Source: Opitutia bacterium (GTDB taxonomy: Bacteria > Verrucomicrobiota > Verrucomicrobiia > Opitutales > UBA953). From it: a stretch of DNA of 37,694 nucleotides. Shown piece after piece: positions 19,304 through 26,539 of this stretch (position 1 is the first letter of the stretch; each line of letters opens with the position of its first letter). The DNA lies in NCBI GenBank assembly GCA_003569245.1, contig BGOM01000020.1, positions 1-37,694 of the forward strand. The letters are read 5' to 3'. The position numbers and the translations under genes were made by a program. The notes under the pieces are model-generated. The model was not told the origin of the DNA and did no database searches. It saw only the letters and a list, made by a program, of their open reading frames with translations.

Positions 19304-19362
19304 AACGACTTCTCAATTCTCCACCCGTAGTTTCAAAGATATGGACAACAATATATGCAGGC

Positions 19363-19533
19363 ATGACGGTGAACGAACGACTCTGGGTGGGTGGATTGAT
19401 GGATGAGTTTGAACGTGCTATCAGTGGGAAAAATACGGATGAAGCTGTTCGTATTCTGACGGAAGTGGGGCTGACAGAAGAAAACATAAAGCCAATATTG
19501 GTGAAATACGGGCTATGCGGTGAGTTAGGGTAG
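19363..19533 (+). CDS. Small unrecognised protein (56 residues), second cassette ORF
   Basis: A short open frame starting MTVNERLWVGGLMDEFERAI and ending KYGLCGELG at TAG 19531-19533. The sequence (TDEAVRILTEVGLTEENIKP) looks like a compact two- or three-helix protein and is not low-complexity. Its AT-richer composition matches the 18684 gene rather than the core genome. It is preceded by leader copy 2, in the same layout and strand as the first cassette ORF. An upstream overlapping ATG at 19341 is in another frame and closes quickly. I assign no function; an antitoxin-like or immunity-like size is the only comment I can make. Confidence 0.5.
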   Translation: MTVNERLWVGGLMDEFERAISGKNTDEAVRILTEVGLTEENIKPILVKYGLCGELG

Positions 19534-19625
19534 TCACGGTTTGCTGGTCTAGGTGCGTCGGTAGCCCTGCTGCGCACGTACCCCCATGGGGACGCCCGCC
19601 ACGTCTGTAAGGGCGGATGTAGTGC

Positions 19626-19728
19626 TTACTCTCCGGGTCCGGTGAGCAGGGCGAGGAGCCTGCGGTTGAGGAAGAGCTTGTCGCGCCCCTGCTTGATCTC
19701 GGTGAGGACGCCGGCCCGACATCCCATC
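19626..19728 (-). pseudogene. Remnant of a Fic-family-like C-terminal winged helix
   Basis: On minus a 3' coding fragment reads AGVLTEIKQGRDKLFLNRRL, then LALLTGPGE and a TAA at 19626-19628. This resembles the last helix-wing of Fic/DOC AMPylation proteins (a GhLxEhxxxxRxRhahxxxLLxhL pattern in my memory of the family). The catalytic HPFxxGNGR part is absent and the frame is closed upstream, so only the tail survives. The flanking 19534-19625 holds nothing I recognise. Confidence 0.4.
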
Positions 19729-19740
19729 CCAGCCCCGTAG

Positions 19741-19788
19741 ACCTATCAAAGCCGATAGGTCGATTTAGGAGACTAAAATCGACCTATC
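19741..19788. promoter_or_regulatory. Triple GATAGGT dyad, candidate operator
   Basis: ACCTATC (19741-19747) mirrors GATAGGT (19754-19760), and GATAGGTCGATTT (19754-19766) is perfectly mirrored by AAATCGACCTATC (19776-19788) around a 9-nt loop. Three half-sites in 48 nt just upstream of the Fic-like remnant suggest an autoregulatory operator of a lost gene. Confidence 0.5.
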
Positions 19789-19840
19789 ACCATGAACAGG
19801 TCGACCGTGCCTGACAGGGGCCGGAACTCCGAGACTCCCC

Positions 19841-19924
19841 CCATCGATCCTATCCTCGACGCATCCATCGATTCACTCATCGACCCTATCCTCGACTCTC
19901 CCATCGACTCCACCATCGACCCTA
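19841..19924 (-). repeat. Repeat array B' (seven 12-nt TCGA units, minus orientation)
   Basis: Read on minus it is seven consecutive 12-mers with TCGA at the same position, e.g. GTAGGGTCGATG, GTGGAGTCGATG, GGAGAGTCGAGG and ATAGGGTCGATG. It ends 4 nt before the M66 gene stop and is the right arm facing array B. Confidence 0.85.
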
Positions 19925-19928
19925 CCCC

Positions 19929-22010
19929 TCACTTCACCCCGTTGACGGTGAAGGTCGGCTTGTCGGCGACCGGGATGATCGGGCGCTGGTCGAGGACCTT
20001 GCCGCCGCAGACCACGGCGACGCTGCGGGGCTGGCTGGAGGCGGGCACGTTGACGTGGTACTTGTTCATGACCGCGGGGTCGAGGCGCTTGCCTTCGAGG
20101 CGGAAGCGCAGCGTGCCGGTCTTGGTCTCGACCACGAGCTGGCAGTCGTCCCGCTTGAGGCTCACGGAGTCGTCGGGGTAGCAGAAGCCGAGGGCGCCGT
20201 GCAGGGCGGGGTAGGCGTAGGTGCGCATCGCCGCGGTCGGGTCGTAGTAGCCTACGAGCGTCACCACCGGTACGCCGAATGTCTGCGGCTTGCGCGGTGC
20301 CGAACCCTCGGCGGCGCCTTTGAGGCGATGCTGGTAGGGCTCCATGCGCGCGGTGGCCGGGTTCCACTTGCTGAAACCCGTCGGCGAGGCCGCGTCGAAG
20401 ACCGCCTTGCCCTCGAGGAACTTCTGGATGATCGCCGCCGTGTTGGGCGTATAGAGGGTGAAGCGGTTGAAGGCCGAGAAGGGACTGCCGCCGGCCATGG
20501 CGTCGAGGCCGAACGGACGGCCGTCGAAGGGCTCCTGCGTGCTCTCTTGGAGCGTCGTCCCTTTGCCGGTGCGGGTCGGGCCGAAGTTCGGGATGAAGCG
20601 GTTCTTGTCGGCGTCCCAGCCCCAGGTCGAGTTGATTGCGTCGGCGCTGCGGTGGACCGAGCCCTTGAAGCCATCGACGTAATGGCCGAGCCCGTAGTTG
20701 TGGCCGACTTCGTGGCTGAACTCGTTGCCGAGCGAGTTGTCGAGCGTGACCATGCCGTTGCCGCCGGAGCCGCCGTGGACCTGGACGCCGTTGGAGTAGA
20801 CCCCGCGGCTGTTGTGCGCCGCGAGCTGGGCGGCGACGTAGGGGTGGCTGCTTTCCCCGCGGCCCGCCGTGGTGTGCAGGCCGTAGTTGGCGTTATCGAT
20901 GCCGTGCGAGATGAGTTCCTTGCCGATATGCTGGCGCATGGTCCCCTGGTGCCAGCCCCCCTTGCTCGGATCGGCGTCCTTCAGCAGCTGGCCGTCGGGC
21001 AGCATCACCTCCGTCAGGTGCAGCGGGGCGTACTGGCTGATGATGAGGCGCGAGACGGGCACCGTCTGGAAATACTCGCGATGCGCCGTGGGATCCTTGG
21101 CGAAGGCGAACGCGTCGCGCGGCGGGGTCAGGAAGCCCAGGTCGATCGTATGGATGAGCAGCTGCGTCGGGGCGCCGACCTCCACCGCGCCGAGTTCGCC
21201 AACGGCGGTGCCGCGCCGGAAGCGCAGGCTCAGGCCGGGTTGCACCCATTCCGCGGGCAGGACCGCGCTCCAGGCGTCCCGGGCATAGGCCAGCGCGTTA
21301 TTCTCCAGTTCGCCGTCGCGGAACCAGCGGCCGCCGGCGCATTGGAAGGTCTGCGTCTGACCGCGCCCGATGCCGACGGTGCGCTCGCCGTAGTGGATCG
21401 TCGAGCCGTAGCCGGCGCCGGCGATCACGCGCACGACCTTGCCGTCGAGTCCCTCGCCCGCGGGCAGGTGGATGTCGCGCGTCCATTGCCCGTCGGCGGT
21501 CCGGATCTCGACCAAGGCGACCGTGCGCAGACGTTCGCGCAGCGCGGCGCCCGAGGGGTCGGAAAGCTTGCCGATCTCGGTCCCGCCCCTGACCGTGGAG
21601 ACGGTCTTGTCGGCCGGCGCGAAATCCAGGCCCTTCTCCGGTACGCCGTCGAGATGGTAGGCCGTCTTCGGCAGCAGGTTCGGCGGGTTCATCGTCAAGG
21701 TGCCCCATTCCTTGCCGTCCTTGCTCTTCGCGGTCACCAACAGCGGCGCCGTGCCGTTCGGCGCGACGAGGCGCACCATCAGGAGCGTCTTGCGGGAGCC
21801 GATCAGGTGGGGCTGGCGGTCGCCCTCGCGCGGGCGCGCCGGGATGACCTGGCTCTGGGCGAAGAGCACCTGCGCCGGCAGGTTGCCCTTCAGATCATCG
21901 GTCGGGGCCGTCGTGTTGAAGGTCGTGACCGGTTCGGCGGCGACCGCCGGGGTGGCCGCCGACAGGCTGGCGGCGGCGAGGATCAGGCAAGGAAGCACGG
22001 GGAGACGCAT
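19929..22010 (-). CDS. Secreted M66 zinc metallopeptidase, StcE/TagA mucinase-like
   Basis: A 693-residue protein with a signal peptide (MRLPVLPCLILAAASLSAAT, cleavage near AVAA). The zinc site is SHEVGHNYGLGHY: His433, Glu434, His437 and His443 in HEXXHXXGXXH. The stretch after it (YVDGFKGSVHRSA, NSTWGWD, RFIPNF, QEPFDG, DAMAGGSPFSA, TGFSKWN) matches, from memory, the catalytic domain of E. coli StcE, which cleaves heavily O-glycosylated mucin-type proteins. C-terminal blocks FGVPVVTLVGYYDP, MNKYHVNVP and TFTVNG also match StcE. It is somewhat shorter than StcE (about 900). It is bounded by arrays B' and C and by two REP-like copies, so horizontal acquisition is likely. Confidence 0.9.
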   Translation of the reverse strand: MRLPVLPCLILAAASLSAATPAVAAEPVTTFNTTAPTDDLKGNLPAQVLFAQSQVIPARPREGDRQPHLIGSRKTLLMVRLVAPNGTAPLLVTAKSKDGKEWGTLTMNPPNLLPKTAYHLDGVPEKGLDFAPADKTVSTVRGGTEIGKLSDPSGAALRERLRTVALVEIRTADGQWTRDIHLPAGEGLDGKVVRVIAGAGYGSTIHYGERTVGIGRGQTQTFQCAGGRWFRDGELENNALAYARDAWSAVLPAEWVQPGLSLRFRRGTAVGELGAVEVGAPTQLLIHTIDLGFLTPPRDAFAFAKDPTAHREYFQTVPVSRLIISQYAPLHLTEVMLPDGQLLKDADPSKGGWHQGTMRQHIGKELISHGIDNANYGLHTTAGRGESSHPYVAAQLAAHNSRGVYSNGVQVHGGSGGNGMVTLDNSLGNEFSHEVGHNYGLGHYVDGFKGSVHRSADAINSTWGWDADKNRFIPNFGPTRTGKGTTLQESTQEPFDGRPFGLDAMAGGSPFSAFNRFTLYTPNTAAIIQKFLEGKAVFDAASPTGFSKWNPATARMEPYQHRLKGAAEGSAPRKPQTFGVPVVTLVGYYDPTAAMRTYAYPALHGALGFCYPDDSVSLKRDDCQLVVETKTGTLRFRLEGKRLDPAVMNKYHVNVPASSQPRSVAVVCGGKVLDQRPIIPVADKPTFTVNGVK

Positions 22011-22031
22011 GGCGGAGAGGGAGGGGAGGGT

Positions 22032-22171
22032 TAGAGTGCAAAGTCGAGTTAGGTCGAGTGGGTCGAGTGCAGAGTCGAGTGCAGAGGGCTGAGTCGATGA
22101 GGCAGGGGATTGGGGTGTAGGTTAGAGTGCTGAATCGAGGGCTGAGTCGAGTACAGAGGGCTGAGTCGAAG
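22032..22171 (+). repeat. Repeat array C (7/12-nt units, plus orientation, two blocks)
   Basis: Block one (22032-22100) has GAGTGCAAAGTCGA, GTGGGTCGA and GTGCAGAGTCGA units. Block two (22125-22171) opens GAGTGCTGAATCGAGGGCTG and resembles array B closely. It starts 21 nt upstream of the M66 start and faces array D across the acyltransferase gene. Confidence 0.85.
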
Positions 22172-22173
22172 GA

Positions 22174-22214
22174 TGTGCCCCTGGTAGGGGCAGCACCGCG
22201 TGCTGCCCTAGCGG
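22174..22214. repeat. REP-like palindrome, copy 2
   Basis: Contains TGCCCCT-GGT-AGGGGCA overlapping GGGCAGCAC-CGC-GTGCTGCCC, so the middle segment can pair with either side. It is the better-preserved copy of 18395-18434. Confidence 0.8.
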
Positions 22215-22290
22215 CCGCTGGCGTCGGGTAGGTGATCGAAAAGGGCGCAGGGGCGCGCTCCCTCGTGCCTCCTATCGCCGCGGTGGGCGC

Positions 22291-23409
22291 TCAGACCTTC
22301 AGGAACACCTTATGCTTCTGGAGGAACCAGAGGAAGAGCCATTCGACGGCGACGAAGCCGACGGCGAGGATGAGCTCCTGCCCCGCCGGCAGCGCCTTCG
22401 CCACGCCGCCGAGGAGCGCGTTCGCGGTGAAGCCGAAGCTGATGAACTTGCCCGCCATGTAGATGAGCACCGAGTTCATGCCGATGACCGCGAAGGCGAA
22501 GCCGAAACGACGCCAGCTGAGGACGTCCACCAGCGCGTAGAAAGCCGCGAGCAGCAGGAAACTCCAGCCGCCGGCCCAGAGCACGAACGAACTGGTCCAG
22601 AGGTTCTTGTTGATGGGGAAGGCGTAGTCCCACAGGCCCCCGAGGGCCAGGCAGAGCAGGCCGCCGAGCGCGAGACGCCGGGCCTTGCGCCACGGGGCGA
22701 CCTCCTCGTTCGGCTTCTGGAGCCAGAGGCCGGCGAAGATGCCGAGCAGGGCGGTCGCGATCGCCGGGATGGTCGAGAAGAGACCCTCGGGGTCGTGGAT
22801 GGTCCGGTGCAGTTTGCCGGGGACGAGCAGGCGGTCGACGTGGCTCGCGAAGTTGCCCTCGACCGTGAGGTCGCCCGGGGCGAAGCCCGGCGCCGCGGCC
22901 GTCGTCATGACGACGTAGTAGCCCACCAGGATGCCGCCCAGCCACCACCAGAGCCGGCGGAGGCGGTGCGCGTTATACACGAAGATGAGCTGGGCGAACA
23001 TGCCGGCGAGGCCGATGCGCCCGAGCACGCTGCAGAAACGCATCTGGTCGACGCCTTTCCACTGGAGCCCGTTGTTGTAGATGACCCCGAGCAGGACGAG
23101 GAGCAGCCCGCGGCGCACGATCTTCGCGACGGTCGCCTTGCGGTCGGCGACGCCCAGCCGATGCCGCAGCGAGAACGGCGTGGAGACCCCGGCGAGGAAA
23201 AGGAACAAGGGGAAGATGAGGTCGTAGGCCTGGAAGCCGTGCCACGCGACGTGCTTGAGCTGGCCGGCGACCGCGTCGACCCAGGCCCAGCCGGTGAGCG
23301 CGAGCAACGCGCGCACGATGCCTTCGCCGCCGAGGATCCAGAGCAGGTCGAAGCCGCGCAGGGCGTCGAGCGAAAGCAGACGCTCGGACTTGGGGGCAGG
23401 GGTGTCCAT
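22291..23409 (-). CDS. DUF5009 / heparan-alpha-glucosaminide N-acetyltransferase-like membrane acyltransferase
   Basis: A 372-residue polytopic membrane protein. RLLSLDALRGFDLLWILGGEG at the N terminus is the signature of this family (R-x-x-S-L-D-x-L-R-G-x-D), and HGFQAYDLIFPLFLFLAGVS carries the conserved His and FPLFLF motif; about ten hydrophobic helices follow. Relatives transfer acyl groups to sugars across the membrane. The ATG is 23407-23409. It sits alone between arrays C and D, separated from the M66 gene by array C and REP copy 2, and could be part of the same acquired unit. The substrate is unknown. Confidence 0.85.
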   Translation of the reverse strand: MDTPAPKSERLLSLDALRGFDLLWILGGEGIVRALLALTGWAWVDAVAGQLKHVAWHGFQAYDLIFPLFLFLAGVSTPFSLRHRLGVADRKATVAKIVRRGLLLVLLGVIYNNGLQWKGVDQMRFCSVLGRIGLAGMFAQLIFVYNAHRLRRLWWWLGGILVGYYVVMTTAAAPGFAPGDLTVEGNFASHVDRLLVPGKLHRTIHDPEGLFSTIPAIATALLGIFAGLWLQKPNEEVAPWRKARRLALGGLLCLALGGLWDYAFPINKNLWTSSFVLWAGGWSFLLLAAFYALVDVLSWRRFGFAFAVIGMNSVLIYMAGKFISFGFTANALLGGVAKALPAGQELILAVGFVAVEWLFLWFLQKHKVFLKV

Positions 23410-23489
23410 GCGGCCGAGGTTGGCGAACGCCCCGCCCCAGTCGAAACGAAAACGCCCGGGCGCACCCCTCCAACCCTCGCGCCGACCCT

Positions 23490-23638
23490 CCATCCTCGAC
23501 TCCACCATCATCCCCTGTACTCCGTACTCTGTACTCTCCCCTGTATCCATCGACTCAGCCATCGATTCTACCCTCGACCCTCCCCTCGACTCTCCCATCG
23601 ACCCTATCATCGATTCTACCCTCGATTCAGCCCTCTCC
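23490..23638 (-). repeat. Repeat array D (12- and 7-nt units, minus orientation)
   Basis: On minus: GGGCTGAATCGA, GGGTAGAATCGA, TGATAGGGTCGA, TGGGAGAGTCGA, GGGGAGGGTCGA and more 12-mers, then heptads AGAGTAC, AGAGTAC and GGAGTAC. It ends 5 nt before the DUF983 ATG. With array C it brackets the acyltransferase gene. Confidence 0.85.
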
Positions 23639-23643
23639 CTTTC

Positions 23644-24063
23644 ATGCCCGCCGACCCCGAACTCGTCGTTTCCCGCGCCCAAGTCATCCGCCGCGGCGTC
23701 CTGTGCCGTTGCCCCAACTGCGGTGGGCGTGGTTTGCTCGCCTCGTGGTTCCGCCTCAACAAGGCCTGCGCGGCCTGCGGGATGGACCTCGCGAAGTCCC
23801 ATGGTTTCTATTCCGGCACGACCTCGATCGGCTACGTCGCCGCGATCCTCTTCGTGCTCATCCCCGACTTCCTCCTGGTCTCGGCCAAGGTCGTCGGGGT
23901 CACCGCGGGCATCTTGCTCGGGATGTTCGGCTCCTTCGGCTTCATCGTGCTGATCTACCCGGCGATGCTCTGCTGGATGGTCATGGCCTACCACGTCGCC
24001 CTGCCGGGCGACCTGCCCGTGAACGGCGGGGGCGGGCCGGGGGATGGCCAAGCGGGGTCTTGA
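23644..24063 (+). CDS. DUF983-family membrane protein with zinc ribbon
   Basis: A 139-residue protein. The N-terminal zinc ribbon has two CXXC pairs (CRCPNCGGRGLL and CAACGMDL). It is followed by YSGTTSIGYVAAILFVLI and a second hydrophobic segment (GMFGSFGFIVLIYPAMLCW), giving two membrane helices and a short glycine-rich tail. This is the standard layout of DUF983, a family of unknown function often near respiratory genes in proteobacteria. ATG 23644 is the first start after array D. Its stop overlaps the -35 region of the metF promoter, so metF has its own promoter despite the tight spacing. Confidence 0.85.
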   Translation: MPADPELVVSRAQVIRRGVLCRCPNCGGRGLLASWFRLNKACAACGMDLAKSHGFYSGTTSIGYVAAILFVLIPDFLLVSAKVVGVTAGILLGMFGSFGFIVLIYPAMLCWMVMAYHVALPGDLPVNGGGGPGDGQAGS

Positions 24064-24098
24064 CATACATCATCGTATCTCGATAGGTTGATACTTCG
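24060..24098 (+). promoter_or_regulatory. metF promoter with overlapping dyad operator
   Basis: TTGACA (24060-24065), 18-nt spacer, TAGGTT (24084-24089), 9 nt to the ATG. The spacer and -10 hold GTATC-TC-GATAG (TATC/GATA dyad) and an outer imperfect pair CATCG/CGATG. The core promoter is therefore covered by a likely repressor site for methionine or SAM status. The regulator is not identified. Confidence 0.55.
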
Positions 24099-24977
24099 AT
24101 GTCCCGGTCCCAGCTCATCCAGGCGCTCCGCGCTCCCGCCCGTCCCACGGTGTCGGTGGAGTTCTTCCCGCCTAAGACCCCCGAGGCCGGCGCGAAGATG
24201 CTGGAGGTCGCCCGAGCCCTGCGTCCGCTCGGCATCGACTTCGCCTCGCTGACCTACGGCGCGGGGGGTACCTCGCGGGACACGACCCTCGCCTACGGGG
24301 CCGAGCTGGTGAAGCTCGGTTTCCCGCTCATCGGCCACCTCACGTGCGTGGGGCACTCCCGGGCCGAGCTCACCGAGGTCATCGCCGGCTACGATGCCGC
24401 GGGTTTCTCCGGGATCCTGGCCTTGCGCGGCGACCCCCCCAAGGGCCAGACCGCTTTCACCGCCCACCCCGAGGGCTTCGCGCATGCCGAGGGGCTCGTC
24501 CGCCACATCGCCGCCGTCCGCCCCGGACGCTTCGCGGTCGGCGTGGCCGGCTTCCCCGAGCGGCATCCCGACGCGACCGACGACCTGTCGGACACCCGCT
24601 TCCTCGCCGGCAAGGTTTCCGCCGGCGCGGACTTCGTCACGACCCAGCTCTTCCTCGATAACGAGGACTACTTCCGCTTCGTCGCCCGTGCCCGCGCGGC
24701 CGGCGTGACGGTCCCGATCCTGCCCGGCATCATGCCGGTGCTCTCGCTCAAGCAGGCCCGCAACTTCTGCGGTTTCTGCAAGGCCCGGATCCCGGAGGCC
24801 TTGGTCCGCGAACTGGAGGCCTGCGGCGATGACGAGGAGGCCCAGCGCAAGGTCGGCGTCTCGTGGGCCGTCCGCCAGGTGCGCGGGCTCGTGGCCCGGG
24901 GGGCGCCCGGCTACCACGTCTATATCCTTAATCGGGCGGAATCGGCGTTGGAGATGATTGGGCAGTTGAAGGGGTAG
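24099..24977 (+). CDS. metF: Methylenetetrahydrofolate reductase
   Basis: A 292-residue FAD-dependent TIM-barrel enzyme that reduces 5,10-methylene-THF to 5-methyl-THF, the methyl donor for methionine synthesis. Motifs: VSVEFFPPKTPE with the catalytic Glu, FASLTYGAGG, HLTCVGHSRAEL, ILALRGDPPKG, and GADFVTTQLFLDNEDYFRF with QLFFD-type substrate contacts. Length matches bacterial MetF. ATG 24099 is the only start fitting the family N terminus. It is followed by arrays E1/E2 and an LplT-like transporter. The overlapping operator suggests methionine control. Confidence 0.96.
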   Translation: MSRSQLIQALRAPARPTVSVEFFPPKTPEAGAKMLEVARALRPLGIDFASLTYGAGGTSRDTTLAYGAELVKLGFPLIGHLTCVGHSRAELTEVIAGYDAAGFSGILALRGDPPKGQTAFTAHPEGFAHAEGLVRHIAAVRPGRFAVGVAGFPERHPDATDDLSDTRFLAGKVSAGADFVTTQLFLDNEDYFRFVARARAAGVTVPILPGIMPVLSLKQARNFCGFCKARIPEALVRELEACGDDEEAQRKVGVSWAVRQVRGLVARGAPGYHVYILNRAESALEMIGQLKG

Positions 24978-24990
24978 GAGGCGAACAAGA

Positions 24991-25040
24991 GAGAGTGCTG
25001 AGTCGAGTGCTGGATCGAGTACAGAGGGCTGAATCGATGG
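24991..25040 (+). repeat. Repeat array E1 (plus orientation)
   Basis: GAGAGTGCTGAGTCGA, GTGCTGGATCGA, then GTACAGAGGGCTGAATCGA. It starts 13 nt after the metF stop and is the left arm of a pair with 25175-25222. The 134-nt spacer holds only weak dyads (GGTAG...CTACC) and no gene. Confidence 0.85.
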
Positions 25041-25174
25041 ATACGGAATAAGCACAAGGGATGGAGAGGCGTAGGGGATGGGGTAGTTCGCCTTACGCTA
25101 CCGGAGGAACAGACAAACCTCCGCGGCTGACGACAGTCCCTGATACCCCGTCTCCCTGCCCTGCTCCCGCCTCC

Positions 25175-25222
25175 CATCGACTCAGCCCTCGATTCTGCCC
25201 TCTGTACTCGACTCAGCACTCC
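25175..25222 (-). repeat. Repeat array E2 (minus orientation)
   Basis: On minus: GAGTGCTGAGTCGA, GTACAGAGGGCAGAATCGA, then GGGCTGAGTCGA. It is a mirror of E1 with nearly the same unit order. It ends 26 nt before the -35 of the LplT-like gene. Confidence 0.85.
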
Positions 25223-25248
25223 AACTTGCCCCCCTATGCTCATAAAGT

Positions 25249-25277
25249 TTGCCGTCCGTCGCCAGCTCGCGTGACAT
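25249..25277 (+). promoter_or_regulatory. Predicted promoter of the LplT-like gene
   Basis: TTGCCG (25249-25254), 17-nt spacer, TGACAT (25272-25277), 5 nt to ATG 25283. The -10 match is weaker than at the other sites. Confidence 0.35.
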
Positions 25278-25282
25278 ACGGC

Positions 25283-26521
25283 ATGGACAGCGATAAGAGC
25301 CATCCCGGCTGGCGCCGTGGCTTCTGGAGCCTGATGGCGACGCAGTTCCAGACCGCCTTCAGCGATAATGCGTTGAAGAACCTGATCATCCTGCTCGTCC
25401 TTGGGAGTTCGCTGCCGGTGGAGGAGCGCGATACTCGGGTGGCCCTGGCCGGCGCCCTGTTCGCCGCGCCTTTCATCTTGTTCTCGATGCTCGGGGGGTG
25501 GTTGGCCGACCGCTTCAGCAAGCCGCTGATTATCGGCTACGTGAAGCTCGCGGAGATCGGCATCATGCTGTTCGCGGCGCTCGCCCTGGCCGGGGGCTGG
25601 GCCTCGCTGGAGCTCGCGGCGATCTTCCTGATGGGGTGCCATAGCGCGCTCTTCGCGCCGTCGAAGTATGGCGTCCTGCCCGAACTCCTGCCGCACGATC
25701 GGCTCTCCTGGGGCAACGGCATCTTGGAACTGCTGACCTTCCTCGGCATCATCTTCGGTATCGCGGCCGCCGGCTTGCTCGCGGAGACCTTCGCCGGCCA
25801 ACAAGGCTGGTCGGGGCTCCTCCTCGCGGCGTTGGCCGTGTGCGGCTGGGCCTGTAGCCGGGGCATCTGCCGCCTGCCGGCGGCGAACCCGGCCTGCGCG
25901 CCGCGCATCAACCCGGTCACCGACCTGTGGGCGCGCCTCCGCTTGATGCGCCTGGATCGGGATCTCTGGCGAGCCTGCTGGGGCAATACGGGCTTCTTCT
26001 TCGTGGCCGCGCTGGTCCAGATGAACCTGATGATCTATGGTCAGGACGTCCTGCGGTTATCTCAGGCCCAGAACGCCTACCTGACCCTCGCGCTCGCCTT
26101 GGGTATCGGCGTGGGCAGCGTCGCCGCCGGTTACGCCTCCCGCGGCAAGATCGAATATCGTCTGGTACCCATCGGCGCCGCGGGCCTGGCGCTGTGCTCC
26201 CTCCCCATGGGGCTTCCCGGGGTAAGCTTGCCGGTCTTCGTCGCCTGCTTGGCCGGACTTGGTTTCTCCGCGGGTCTTTTCATCGTGCCGATCGCCGCGG
26301 TCCTCCAGCATCGCCCGGCCCCCGCGGACAAGGGCGCCGTCCAAGGCGCCGCGAATGTCCTGAGCTTCCTCGGCATCCTCGCCGCCTCCGGCGTGCAATG
26401 GGTCGCCGGGCAGGCCTGGCATCTGGGCCCTGGCCAGATCTTCTGGCTCTGCGGGGCCTGCGCCTTGCTCACGGGCGCCTACTCGGCAATCTCCCGCGGT
26501 CGCTTCATCGTGGCCGAGTAG
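25283..26521 (+). CDS. MFS transporter, lysophospholipid transporter LplT-like
   Basis: A 412-residue major-facilitator protein with about twelve hydrophobic segments. FWSLMATQFQTAFSDNALKNLI at the N terminus and GGWLADRFSKPLIIGYVKLAEI (the MFS loop 2-3 signature), then CHSALFAPSKYGVLPELLP, are characteristic of the LplT group that flips lysophospholipids to the inner leaflet for re-acylation. Unlike some relatives it is not fused to an Aas acyltransferase domain, and no acyltransferase gene adjoins it. ATG 25283 is chosen because upstream frame content is repeat-derived. The two-component system follows 67 nt later with its own promoter. Confidence 0.85.
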   Translation: MDSDKSHPGWRRGFWSLMATQFQTAFSDNALKNLIILLVLGSSLPVEERDTRVALAGALFAAPFILFSMLGGWLADRFSKPLIIGYVKLAEIGIMLFAALALAGGWASLELAAIFLMGCHSALFAPSKYGVLPELLPHDRLSWGNGILELLTFLGIIFGIAAAGLLAETFAGQQGWSGLLLAALAVCGWACSRGICRLPAANPACAPRINPVTDLWARLRLMRLDRDLWRACWGNTGFFFVAALVQMNLMIYGQDVLRLSQAQNAYLTLALALGIGVGSVAAGYASRGKIEYRLVPIGAAGLALCSLPMGLPGVSLPVFVACLAGLGFSAGLFIVPIAAVLQHRPAPADKGAVQGAANVLSFLGILAASGVQWVAGQAWHLGPGQIFWLCGACALLTGAYSAISRGRFIVAE

Positions 26522-26539
26522 CCGGGTCGCCGCCCGCTT

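Noticed and set aside
20055..22034. 659-codon plus-strand open frame antisense to the M66 peptidase.
   Set aside because: Shadow frame; the minus-strand reading has the zinc motif, signal peptide and conserved blocks.
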